DNA from: Kribbella soli | Lineage (GTDB): Bacteria; Actinomycetota; Actinomycetes; Propionibacteriales; Kribbellaceae | Assembly: GCF_004331345.1 (NCBI RefSeq) | Contig: NZ_SJJZ01000002.1 | Span: 992,001 to 1,056,000 of the forward strand | DNA: 64,000 nucleotides | Direction: 5' to 3' | The notes under the pieces: model-generated | Database searches by the model: none | Told to the model about the DNA's origin: nothing | The model's input: only the letters and a program-made list of their open reading frames with translations | Shown here: positions 32,774 through 40,820 of the stretch, one piece after another | Numbering within the stretch: the first letter of the stretch is position 1 | How the letters are laid out: each line of letters begins with the position of its first letter | Program-made: the position numbers and the translations under genes

Positions 32774-33346
32774 CTAGACCAGGCTGAAGCCGCCGACCCA
32801 GGAGGCCTTCTCGCCGACGGCGAGGGTGAGCTGGAGGAAGCCGGTGGCTTCGAGCTCGCGGGCGCGCTTGAGCGAGCCGGCGTCGACCGCCTTCAGGCCA
32901 CCGGCGGAGACGATGCCGCCCAGCAGCGCCTTGGCGTCCGCGTCGTCACCCGCGATCAGAACAGTCGTCGGGGCTTCCCCGACGTTCCCGGTCGCGACGG
33001 TGGCGGCGAAGTTGGTGTTGAAGGCCTTCAGCACCGTGGAGTCCGGGAGCTGCGCGGCCAGTTCGGCGGCCGCGGAACCGTCCGCGGGAACCACCAGCGA
33101 GTCGAAGGTCTCGAAGTTCAGCGGGTTGCTGATGTCGACGACGATCTTGCCGGCCAACTGGTCGGCCCGGTCGGCGAGCACCTGGTCGTAGGCCGGGTAC
33201 GGCGTCGCGAGGATCACGACCTCACCGGTGACCGGCTTGTCCTTGTCGGTGGAGTTGAACAGCTCGACCGTGTTGCCGCCCTTGGCCACGACGGCCGCGA
33301 TCGCCTGTCCCATGTTCCCGCTGCCGATGATGCTGACGTGCGTCAT
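32774..33346 (-). CDS. NADP/F420-dependent oxidoreductase (FNO-like)
   Basis: A 190-residue protein of the F420-dependent NADP oxidoreductase family. The Rossmann motif THVSIIGSGNMGQAIA is at the N-terminus and VVDISNPLNFETFD in the middle is typical. The start ATG is preceded by GGGAGCGA. It is divergent from a MarR regulator, with two matching palindromes in the gap, so it is probably the repressed target. It may reduce a quinone or drug using NADPH or F420H2. Confidence 0.88.
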   Translation of the reverse strand: MTHVSIIGSGNMGQAIAAVVAKGGNTVELFNSTDKDKPVTGEVVILATPYPAYDQVLADRADQLAGKIVVDISNPLNFETFDSLVVPADGSAAAELAAQLPDSTVLKAFNTNFAATVATGNVGEAPTTVLIAGDDADAKALLGGIVSAGGLKAVDAGSLKRARELEATGFLQLTLAVGEKASWVGGFSLV

Positions 33347-33361
33347 GTTCTCGCTCCCTTT

Positions 33362-33377
33362 GGTTGTACCTTCAACC
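33362..33377. promoter_or_regulatory. MarR operator 1
   Basis: GGTTGTACCTTCAACC, imperfect 16-base palindrome, 13 of 16 positions shared with the second site 34 bases away. It overlaps the promoter of the FNO-like gene. Confidence 0.6.
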
Positions 33378-33395
33378 ATCACGATAGCGCTATTC

Positions 33396-33411
33396 AGTTG
33401 TAGCTACAACC
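33396..33411. promoter_or_regulatory. MarR operator 2
   Basis: AGTTGTAGCTACAACC, containing the perfect 14-base palindrome GTTGTAGCTACAAC (33397-33410), just upstream of the MarR gene. Confidence 0.65.
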
Positions 33412-33432
33412 ATGTGTGGCAGAATGTTTCCC

Positions 33433-33921
33433 GTGAGCACACGGTGGCTGGACGACGCGGAGATGACGGCCTGGGTACGGCTGGCCGCCGTACTCGAGCT
33501 GCTGCCCGGTGTCCTCGACTCGCAGTTGCGACGGGACGCCGAACTGACGCACTACGAGTACTACGTGATGGCGATGCTGTCCGAGGCGCCGAAACGGACG
33601 TTGCGGATGACCGCGCTGGCGCGGCGGACGAACGCCACGCTCCCCCGGCTGTCGCACGTGGTGAAGCGCCTCGAGGACCGCGGGATCGTCGAGCGGTTTC
33701 CGTGCCCGGAGGACGCCCGCGCCACCAACGCGCGACTGACCGCGGCCGGCTGGAAGAAGATCCGCGCGACCGCGCCCGGCCATGTCGAGACGGTCCGGCA
33801 GCACGTGATCGACGTACTCACGCCCGAGCAGATCACCCAGCTCGCCGAGATCACCGGCGCGATCCTCGAATCGGTCGATCCCGAGGGCAACCTCAGCGCA
33901 GGGTCCTCAGTCACCCTCTGA
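33433..33921 (+). CDS. MarR-family regulator
   Basis: A 162-residue winged-helix regulator with the wing motif MTALARRTNATLPRLSHVVKRLEDRGIVERF, then CPEDARATNARLT as in MarR dimers. I chose the GTG at 33433; an ATG at 33424 would add three residues. It is divergent from an FNO-like reductase with twin palindromic operators, so it probably represses both. The stop overlaps the convergent dehydrogenase gene by 11 bases. Confidence 0.88.
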   Translation: MSTRWLDDAEMTAWVRLAAVLELLPGVLDSQLRRDAELTHYEYYVMAMLSEAPKRTLRMTALARRTNATLPRLSHVVKRLEDRGIVERFPCPEDARATNARLTAAGWKKIRATAPGHVETVRQHVIDVLTPEQITQLAEITGAILESVDPEGNLSAGSSVTL

Positions 33922-34918
33922 GATCCAGCAGCACCTTCGACGCGACGGTGCGGTCGGTCGCGAGGTCGAACGCGGCGCGCGCCTCGTCGAGCGGGAACGT
34001 GTGCGTGACGATCGGATCGACGTACAGCCCGCCGGCCAGCCACGCGATCGCGGTGTCGAACTCGTGGTCGAACCGGAACGCACCGGTCAGCGTGAGCTCG
34101 CGGGTCATCAGCAGGCTCCCGGGGAACGCCGTGTCGCCCCCTGGCAACGATCCGACCTGTACGACGGTGCCGCCCCGGCGTACCCGCTCCAGACAGGTCC
34201 GCAACCCACCCGCCGTCCCCGACGCCTCGATCGCGACGTCGATCTCGTCCGGCCAATCCGCCGCGCCGACCTGGATGGTCTGCGTCGCCCCGACCTCACG
34301 CGCCAGCGCCAGCGGGGCCTCTTGCAGATCGGTCGCAATCACCTCGCTCGCACCCGACTGCCGCAGCGCCGCGACGACGAGCAGCCCGATCGGTCCCGCG
34401 CCGGTGACGAGCACCCGCTTGCCGTCCACAGCACCTTCGCCGGCCTGCCGTACGGCGTGGATCGCGACAGACAGCGGCTCCGCGAGTACGGCGGTCCGCA
34501 ACGCCAGGTCGTCCGGCAGCACCCGCACCTGGTCGGCCCGGACGATCAGCTCCTGCACGAACCCGCCCTGGATGTGCGGGTCCCGCGCCGCACTCCCGAG
34601 ATAGTTGCTGTAGGCACAGATGTTCCGCTGGTCCTGGAGGCATTCCGGGCAGGAGCCGCACGGTGTCGCCGGGTGGATCCCGACCGGCGTACCGACGGGC
34701 AGGTCGCCTGCGCTGATCCGCCCGACCACCTCGTGCCCGAGCACCAGCGGCTGCCGGATCCGGAAGTCCCCCACCCCGCCGTCGTGGAAGTAGTGCAGGT
34801 CCGACCCGCAGATCCCGCCGTACGCGATCCGCACCGCGACCTGCCCCACGCCCGGATCGACCTCCGGACGCTCCTCGACCCGCAGATCCCCCGCACCATG
34901 CGCCACACACGCGTACAC
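33911..34918 (-). CDS. Zinc-dependent polyol dehydrogenase (L-idonate 5-dehydrogenase-like)
   Basis: A 335-residue alcohol dehydrogenase. GGICGSDLHYFHDGGVGDF and LVLGHEVVGR hold the catalytic zinc ligands, four cysteines in CGSCPECLQDQRNIC hold the structural zinc, and VLVTGAGPIGLLVVAAL is the NAD site. The ICGSDLHYF block is close to L-idonate 5-dehydrogenase. I chose GTG 34918 because GAGGTGG lies upstream and the family usually starts there. Other hexonates or polyols are possible substrates. Confidence 0.85.
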   Translation of the reverse strand: MYACVAHGAGDLRVEERPEVDPGVGQVAVRIAYGGICGSDLHYFHDGGVGDFRIRQPLVLGHEVVGRISAGDLPVGTPVGIHPATPCGSCPECLQDQRNICAYSNYLGSAARDPHIQGGFVQELIVRADQVRVLPDDLALRTAVLAEPLSVAIHAVRQAGEGAVDGKRVLVTGAGPIGLLVVAALRQSGASEVIATDLQEAPLALAREVGATQTIQVGAADWPDEIDVAIEASGTAGGLRTCLERVRRGGTVVQVGSLPGGDTAFPGSLLMTRELTLTGAFRFDHEFDTAIAWLAGGLYVDPIVTHTFPLDEARAAFDLATDRTVASKVLLDLRG

Positions 34919-35011
34919 GTGCCCACCACCTCTGCTCTCGACGTCCGTCGACAATAACCATGTATCGCAGCGGCATGTTCAGGCCTCCGTCCGTGTAGGG
35001 GAGGAACTGTC

Positions 35012-35548
35012 ATGAGCAACACAGTTGGGCCACAGCGGAAGCGGACCACCGCCGTACGGCGGTCCACGCGGCGCCTGATCGTCGCCATCAACATCACCGA
35101 GGCTGTCGTCGCCCTGATCTGTCTCGTCGCGGCGTACGGCCTGGCGGAGCGGCTCGTCGCGGCGCAGGAGACCGCCGGACCGCACCGGGTCGCCAGCCAG
35201 TCGGTCGCGCACCTCGCGATCACGCTGAACATGAGTCTGCTGATCGTCGGCGCGGCCGCCGGGGCGGTCGGCAGCGTGATCCAGCAGAGTATGGCGTTCG
35301 CTCGCAACGCCGCGCCGGATCATCCGGTCGCGTGGTACATCATGCGGCCGCTGTGGTCCGCCCTGCTCGGCTCGGTCTCGGTGATCGCGGTCAATACCGG
35401 TCTGCTCAGCATCGGCGACGACAGCACGTCCAGCGCCGCGATCGCCGTACTCGTGCTGACCGGCTGCCTGGCCGGCCTGTTCACCGACCAGGTCCTGCGC
35501 CGCCTCCGCCGCATGCTCGACCGCGGTGCACGTCCACGCACCAGCTAG
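35012..35548 (+). CDS. Hypothetical membrane protein upstream of the LodA-VWA gene
   Basis: A 178-residue protein with a basic N-terminus (QRKRTTAVRRSTRRL) and four hydrophobic segments (IVAINITEAVVALICLVAAY, ITLNMSLLIVGAAAGAVG, LWSALLGSVSVIAV, AIAVLVLTGCLAGLF) and a basic C-terminus. GGGGAGGAAC precedes the ATG. It ends 34 bases before the LodA-like gene on the same strand, so it may be co-transcribed. I recognise no family; it could anchor or export the LodA-VWA product, which has no signal peptide. Confidence 0.7.
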   Translation: MSNTVGPQRKRTTAVRRSTRRLIVAINITEAVVALICLVAAYGLAERLVAAQETAGPHRVASQSVAHLAITLNMSLLIVGAAAGAVGSVIQQSMAFARNAAPDHPVAWYIMRPLWSALLGSVSVIAVNTGLLSIGDDSTSSAAIAVLVLTGCLAGLFTDQVLRRLRRMLDRGARPRTS

Positions 35549-35582
35549 GACCAGCCAGGGCACTACTCAGGGGGAGAAGAGA

Positions 35583-38500
35583 ATGGCCACGACGTACAAG
35601 ATCCATCCGGCGATCGGCATCGCCCGGGTCGGCAACAGTCCGGACGAGTTCTTCGTCGGACCGGAGCACCTCGGCGAACGGCCCGAACCGCCGGGCGGAT
35701 TCAAGGACGCACAGTGCCGCGTCAAACGGCAGGCGGCACGCTTCCGGATCTTCGCGCACCACGACGACGGCAGCGTCGAGGAGCTCGACGACGCCTCCGC
35801 CGAGATCTCGTGGACCGTTCACCTGGTGAACGCCAAGGCCGCGCACCCGAACCGCGGCAACAGCGAGCCGATCGGTCAGCTCACGATCGACCCGGGCGCG
35901 CGGACCCTCACCGGGCCCGATCAGCGCGAGCTCTTCGACACCGGCACGATCGACTTCTCCGGAGAGCCGCCGGTGACTGTGCCGCTCGGCGAGATCCGCA
36001 GCGACGACGACAACCACCTGCTCGTCCTCGGCGGGCACGGCGCCGCCGCCTCACCGGCCGGCAACGTGATCGGCAGCTTCTGGGGAAACGCCGGCTGGTA
36101 CGACGATGTGTCGGACGGACCGGTGACCGCGACGATCACCTTGCGGTCGGACAACTCGACGCCACCGGTCGAGGGCGCCTGGGCGATCGTCGCGCCGCCG
36201 AAGTTCGCGCCGCACCAGGACAGTGTGACTACGCTCTACGACCGGGTCCTGCAGCACATGATCGATCTCGGACTCGTGGCGGCGCCGACCACGACGTCGT
36301 ACACGAACGACGTCTATCCGATCCTGCAGCGCGCCCGCGACATGCGATGGGTGGAAGGGATCTTCGGCGCGCACAGCTGGCCGGACCCGGTCACGTCGCA
36401 GCCGCTCGTCGACGCGATCTTCGCGCGGCTGCGACCGCCCGGCGACATGCCTCGGCTCAACGGCGGCGACTCCGCGCTGACGCCGACCCAGTATGCGCAC
36501 ATGCAGCGCTGGCAGGCCGGCAACTACGCCGCGGACTGGACCGGCGTACCGGAACCGCAGACCGACCTGACCCCGGACGGCATCGATCGCGCGGCCCTCG
36601 AGGCCTGCGTCGGCGGCGCGTTCTTCCCCGGTATCGAGGCCGGCGGACTGTCCGCGGGCGACCGGCCGATCATCGAGACGTCGTACGCCGAAGCGTTCCG
36701 GATCGCGTCCACCATCACCGCCGGCACGATCAGCCAGGCGATGGCGTTGCCGTGGCACGCCGACTTCAAGGCGTGCGGTGACAACTGGTGGCCGGTCCCC
36801 CGGCCGAACGACGTCATCGCGCAGGACACCGGCAGCCAGGCCCGCTGGGATCGCGACGTCGCGAGCATGGACGACATGGTGACGCTGTGGCACACACTCG
36901 GGTTCGTCGTCGAGCAAGGGGCCGAGCACGTCGAGGTCGAGCACTGCGACGAGTCGTCGATCACGCTGCTCACGCCGGAGTTGCGTTTCATCGACGTACC
37001 TCAGGGGCCGATGGGCATGGTGCGCGAGGCCGCGCTGGCGATCAGCTTCGAGGTGCTGTCGCCCGGATCGGCCGTCACGCTCGACTACGCGCCCGGTGGT
37101 GCGCCGGCGCATCCTCAGTTGGTCGCCGCCACTACCTCGGTCACCGTCGGCCCGACCGCACCCAACGGCGTGGCGACTGCTCGGCTGTGGGTCGTGTACC
37201 GGACCGGCGCGGCGCCGTCGTCCATCCCGCCGCAAGTACTCACGGTCCGCGAGGCCGCGTCCGGTCAGACCTGGGACGTGACGGTCACCGGCAACACAGT
37301 TGCGCGTACGACGGCCGCCACTGCGCTGGTGCTCGACCGCTCGGGCAGCATGAGTGAGGACCGCGGTGACGGTCAGAGCAAACACGTGGCGCTGCAGCAG
37401 GCCGCGAACATCTTCGTCGACCTGATGCTCGAAGGCGACGGTGTCGGGATCGTCCGCTACAACGAGGACGCGCAGCCGTTGCAGTCCGTCCTCGAGCTCG
37501 GCGCGGGCGGGCTGTCCGACGTGAACCGCAACGCGACCCACGACACGATCAACGGCACCGGCCTCGATCCACAGGGCGCGACCTCCATCGGTGACGGCAT
37601 CTTCGAGGGCCGCGCGCTCCTCGACGCGGCACCGCCGTACGACGTGAAATCGCTGGTCGTCCTCACCGACGGCATCGAGAACAGTCCGCGCGCGATCTCG
37701 GACGTCGCCGCGCAGATCAACGAGCGCACGTACGCCGTCGGGCTCGGGCAGCCGCAGAACATCAGCGTGCCCGCGTTGCAGACGATCTCCGGCAACAACG
37801 GCGGGTACCTGCTGGTGACGGGCGCGATCACCACCGACAACAGGTTCCTGTTGCAGAAGTACTTCCTGCAGGTGCTGGCGGGGATCAGCAACGCAGAGGT
37901 GGTGCTCGACCCGGACGGTGAGCTGGGCGTCGGCGCGGTGCACCGCATCCCGTTCCAGCTCTCGGACGGGGACTCAGGTGTGGACGTCGTACTGCTGACG
38001 CCGCGTCCGGAGGCCGTCGACTTCCGGCTCCAGACACCGAACGGCCTGCTGATCGAACCGTGGCGGGCACAGGCGGAGCCGGCGATGCGGTACGTGACCG
38101 GCGACGGCGTCGCGTACTACCGGATCACGCTGCCCGTCCAGCTTCGGCCGGGCCGTTTCGACCAGGCTGGGACCTGGCACGCGTTACTGACGATCGGGCG
38201 ACCGCATACCGGGAGGACCCCTGATGACTCCGATGGCGTCGACCTGTCGATCCTCCGCGGCCGTGCCAACCAGCCGGTGCGGTCGGCTCCACCCACGCGG
38301 CGGCCGTTCGAGTTCGAGCGAGCCTTCGCGGTCGCGAACGAGCCGGCCGGCGGCGAGCAGCCGGGGCGGCGCGGTCTTCCGTACAGCCTGGTGGTGCACT
38401 CCTACTCGAACGTGTCGCTGCGCGCCTCGGCCGACCAGCGATCCTTCGAGCCGGGCGCCGAGGTGACGATCAACGCCACGCTCACTCAGTCCGGCGTACC

Positions 38501-38879
38501 GGTCGACGGCGATCCATCTGTCTGGGCCGACGTCACGCGCCCGGATGGATCGCTGGCAACGCTGGTTCTGGACGAGGTCGCGGCCGGTGAGTTCGCGGCC
38601 GGCTTCCGTACGACGCTGCCCGGTGTCTACCGGATCCGCGTGCGCGCCCGCGGCCGTACTCGCGTGGGACGGCCGTTCACCCGGGAACGTACGCTCACCG
38701 CGGCCGTGTGGCGTGGCGGCGACAACCCACAGGCTCCTCCGGTCAGTGATTCCTTCTGCGAGTTGTTGTCCTGCCTGTTCAAGGGCGGGGTCATCGACGA
38801 GAAGCTGATCGAGCGGCTGCGGCGGCTCGGGTTCGACCTCGACGCACTCCGCAAGTGCCTGCGCGGTTGCGGCTGCTGA
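35583..38879 (+). CDS. LodA-like quinoprotein oxidase fused to a VWA domain
   Basis: A 1098-residue protein. The start YKIHPAIGIARVGNSPDEFF is the hallmark of LodA/GoxA amino-acid oxidases, which carry a self-made cysteine tryptophylquinone cofactor. WHADFKACGDNWWPVPRP (about 391-408) matches the cofactor-cysteine region, making Cys398 the candidate; a partner tryptophan could be Trp436 in MVTLWHTLGF. From about 575 follows a von Willebrand A domain: ALVLDRSGSMSE (MIDAS DxSxS, Asp585), then GATSIGDGIF and VLTDGIEN. Residues 770-1045 are beta-sandwich modules, and the last 45 hold five cysteines. LodA proteins are normally stand-alone, so the fusion is unusual. No signal peptide. The LodB-like partner gene follows after two bases. 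Confidence 0.85.
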   Translation: MATTYKIHPAIGIARVGNSPDEFFVGPEHLGERPEPPGGFKDAQCRVKRQAARFRIFAHHDDGSVEELDDASAEISWTVHLVNAKAAHPNRGNSEPIGQLTIDPGARTLTGPDQRELFDTGTIDFSGEPPVTVPLGEIRSDDDNHLLVLGGHGAAASPAGNVIGSFWGNAGWYDDVSDGPVTATITLRSDNSTPPVEGAWAIVAPPKFAPHQDSVTTLYDRVLQHMIDLGLVAAPTTTSYTNDVYPILQRARDMRWVEGIFGAHSWPDPVTSQPLVDAIFARLRPPGDMPRLNGGDSALTPTQYAHMQRWQAGNYAADWTGVPEPQTDLTPDGIDRAALEACVGGAFFPGIEAGGLSAGDRPIIETSYAEAFRIASTITAGTISQAMALPWHADFKACGDNWWPVPRPNDVIAQDTGSQARWDRDVASMDDMVTLWHTLGFVVEQGAEHVEVEHCDESSITLLTPELRFIDVPQGPMGMVREAALAISFEVLSPGSAVTLDYAPGGAPAHPQLVAATTSVTVGPTAPNGVATARLWVVYRTGAAPSSIPPQVLTVREAASGQTWDVTVTGNTVARTTAATALVLDRSGSMSEDRGDGQSKHVALQQAANIFVDLMLEGDGVGIVRYNEDAQPLQSVLELGAGGLSDVNRNATHDTINGTGLDPQGATSIGDGIFEGRALLDAAPPYDVKSLVVLTDGIENSPRAISDVAAQINERTYAVGLGQPQNISVPALQTISGNNGGYLLVTGAITTDNRFLLQKYFLQVLAGISNAEVVLDPDGELGVGAVHRIPFQLSDGDSGVDVVLLTPRPEAVDFRLQTPNGLLIEPWRAQAEPAMRYVTGDGVAYYRITLPVQLRPGRFDQAGTWHALLTIGRPHTGRTPDDSDGVDLSILRGRANQPVRSAPPTRRPFEFERAFAVANEPAGGEQPGRRGLPYSLVVHSYSNVSLRASADQRSFEPGAEVTINATLTQSGVPVDGDPSVWADVTRPDGSLATLVLDEVAAGEFAAGFRTTLPGVYRIRVRARGRTRVGRPFTRERTLTAAVWRGGDNPQAPPVSDSFCELLSCLFKGGVIDEKLIERLRRLGFDLDALRKCLRGCGC

Positions 38880-38881
38880 CC

Positions 38882-40000
38882 ATGTTCACGGCGTACGACG
38901 TCGTTGTCGCCGGCGGGGGCCCCGCCGGCGCAGCGACCGCCCTGCGACTGGCGCGGGCCGGACACACCGTCGCGTTGCTGGAGCGCAGCCGCTTCGACCG
39001 TCCTCGCGTCGGCGAAACGCTTGCCCCCAGCATCCAGCCGTTGCTGCGCGACCTCGGAGTCTGGGAACAGTTCGTTGCCTTGGGCCCGTTGCCGTCGTGG
39101 GGCACCCGGAGCATCTGGAGCAGCACGGAACCGGCCGCGCACTCGCATCTCGAGAGCGGCTACGACAGCGGCTGGCATGTTGATCGCCGGTTGTTCGACC
39201 GGATGCTCTGCGACGCGGCAGCCGCGGCCGGCGCAGCGGTGTCCCTCGGCGCGTCCCTCATCGGTTGCCGGTACGACGGCAGGTGGCAACTCACCTGCTC
39301 CGGCGGCCGTCGCGTCACGGGCCGCCTCTTGATCGACGCGACCGGCCGCTCGGCCACCATCGGGCGGTCGCTGGGCGCTCGTCGCATCGCCTTCGACCGC
39401 CTGGTCGGGATCACCGCGCAATGGAGCGGCGTGGACGTCACTGCCGAGCAGTACCTGCTGATCGAGTCGGTTCGCGACGGCTGGTGGTACACCGCACCGC
39501 TCCCCGGGGACGTGATGGTCGGCATGTTCATGACCGACGCCGACATCTGCCGCCACCACAACCTGGCTGCCTCGGGACCATGGCGCACCCACCTGCAAGC
39601 CACCACGGCAACCGCACTCCGCCTGGACACCGCACTCCGCTCAACTACGTCCGACGGCGCACGCCTGCCCACCGCTCCGCGGGTGTATTCGGCGGCCAGT
39701 CATCGACTGGTCCGGCACGGCGACACCCGCCCGTGGCTCGCAGTCGGCGACGCTGCCCTGGCCGTCGACCCCATCTCAGGCAGCGGCGTACCCCGAGCCC
39801 TCCGCACCGCCGAAGCCGCCGCAACAACAGCCGCCCGCCTGCTTCTCCACCCCGCCGACGCCGCCCCTCTCACCTCGTACGAGGCCACCCGAAACACCGA
39901 GTGCACCACCTACCTGTCGACCCGCGCCGACTACTACGACGTAGCCCTCCCCCACCCAACCCCCTTCTGGACCCGCCGAAAACTCCCCACCCCAGCCTGA
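38882..40000 (+). CDS. LodB-like FAD-dependent maturation flavoprotein
   Basis: A 372-residue flavoprotein of the tryptophan-halogenase/geranylgeranyl-reductase type: VVVAGGGPAGAATALRLARAG at the N-terminus, RVGETLAPSIQPLLRDLG near residue 42 and GDAALAVDPISGSGVPRAL near 288. In known systems LodB is required to form the tryptophylquinone in LodA. The ATG lies two bases after the LodA-VWA stop, implying co-translation and the same role here. A longer start at 38855 would overlap the upstream gene and is rejected. Confidence 0.87.
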   Translation: MFTAYDVVVAGGGPAGAATALRLARAGHTVALLERSRFDRPRVGETLAPSIQPLLRDLGVWEQFVALGPLPSWGTRSIWSSTEPAAHSHLESGYDSGWHVDRRLFDRMLCDAAAAAGAAVSLGASLIGCRYDGRWQLTCSGGRRVTGRLLIDATGRSATIGRSLGARRIAFDRLVGITAQWSGVDVTAEQYLLIESVRDGWWYTAPLPGDVMVGMFMTDADICRHHNLAASGPWRTHLQATTATALRLDTALRSTTSDGARLPTAPRVYSAASHRLVRHGDTRPWLAVGDAALAVDPISGSGVPRALRTAEAAATTAARLLLHPADAAPLTSYEATRNTECTTYLSTRADYYDVALPHPTPFWTRRKLPTPA

Positions 40001-40208
40001 TCCCGACAACCGCTCACCGAGTCGTGAGATGCGGCTGCGAAAACCGACCACGATCCACGACTCGCCGTTCCCACCACCAACCAAACGCCACGACTCGACG
40101 CGCGTACGGGCGTACGGGCGTGAATCCGCCCCGGTCCGGCCGGTGATCGCCGGGAACACCGTCATCTGAACGCGGTCGACCAGGCCGGCGGCCGCAACCC
40201 TCCACCGT

Positions 40209-40784
40209 CTACGAACTCCCCACAGCCGATCCGACACCGGTGTGCAGGTAGAGGTCCCGGAGTAGGCAGATCTCCGCGCCGTGGTGGATCAGCTCGACGT
40301 TTTCGTACAGCATCTTCTTCGCCATTGGCGCGTGGGCGAACGCGGGCGGCTCCCCCTGAGGCTCCGCGAGTCCCGCCGTTCCGAGCCGACGTACGCCGTC
40401 GATCCAGATCCCGTACTCCGCATCAAGCTGCCGCAACGCCTCCTCGGCAGTCCCTGCGTAGCAGTACGTCTCCTCGCTGACCGGCGTACGCCCGAACTGC
40501 TTCCCGTTCGTCGACGCGAGTCCACCGATCAAGTGCGCCATCCGCCAGGCGATCGTCGTCACCGGCTCCCGCTCGTACGGCGGCTCGGCGTAGTCCATCG
40601 TGAACTCGCCCGCCCCGAAGGAGATCGCCGCCGAACTGCGCCCGCGCCGACTCACCGTCCAGCAGTCGGCCACCGGCTCCCAGAAATACTCGTCGTCGGT
40701 CAGCCCCTCCAACCGGGGCCTGAGCCGCTCCCGCCAGTGCGCGTCGATCTGATCAACTACCTCGGCACCCCAGTCGACATCCAT
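40209..40784 (-). CDS. DinB-like four-helix metal-binding protein
   Basis: A 191-residue DinB/YfiT-type protein. Metal-site histidines are in AWRMAHLIGG near residue 83 and ENVELIHHGAEICLLRDLY near 165. Despite the name, members in actinobacteria are often mycothiol-dependent transferases rather than DNA-damage proteins, and the LHHHGAE-like ending fits that group. It stands alone; the 200 bases after the LodB-like gene hold no other gene. Confidence 0.87.
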   Translation of the reverse strand: MDVDWGAEVVDQIDAHWRERLRPRLEGLTDDEYFWEPVADCWTVSRRGRSSAAISFGAGEFTMDYAEPPYEREPVTTIAWRMAHLIGGLASTNGKQFGRTPVSEETYCYAGTAEEALRQLDAEYGIWIDGVRRLGTAGLAEPQGEPPAFAHAPMAKKMLYENVELIHHGAEICLLRDLYLHTGVGSAVGSS

Positions 40785-40820
40785 CCCCAGACCGTAGCCG
40801 CCACGAGGGCTGTGGATTGG

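Noticed and set aside
40081..40140. Short tandem GTACGGGC units in the gap after the LodB-like gene
   Set aside because: Only two copies; too short to call a repeat array or regulatory element.
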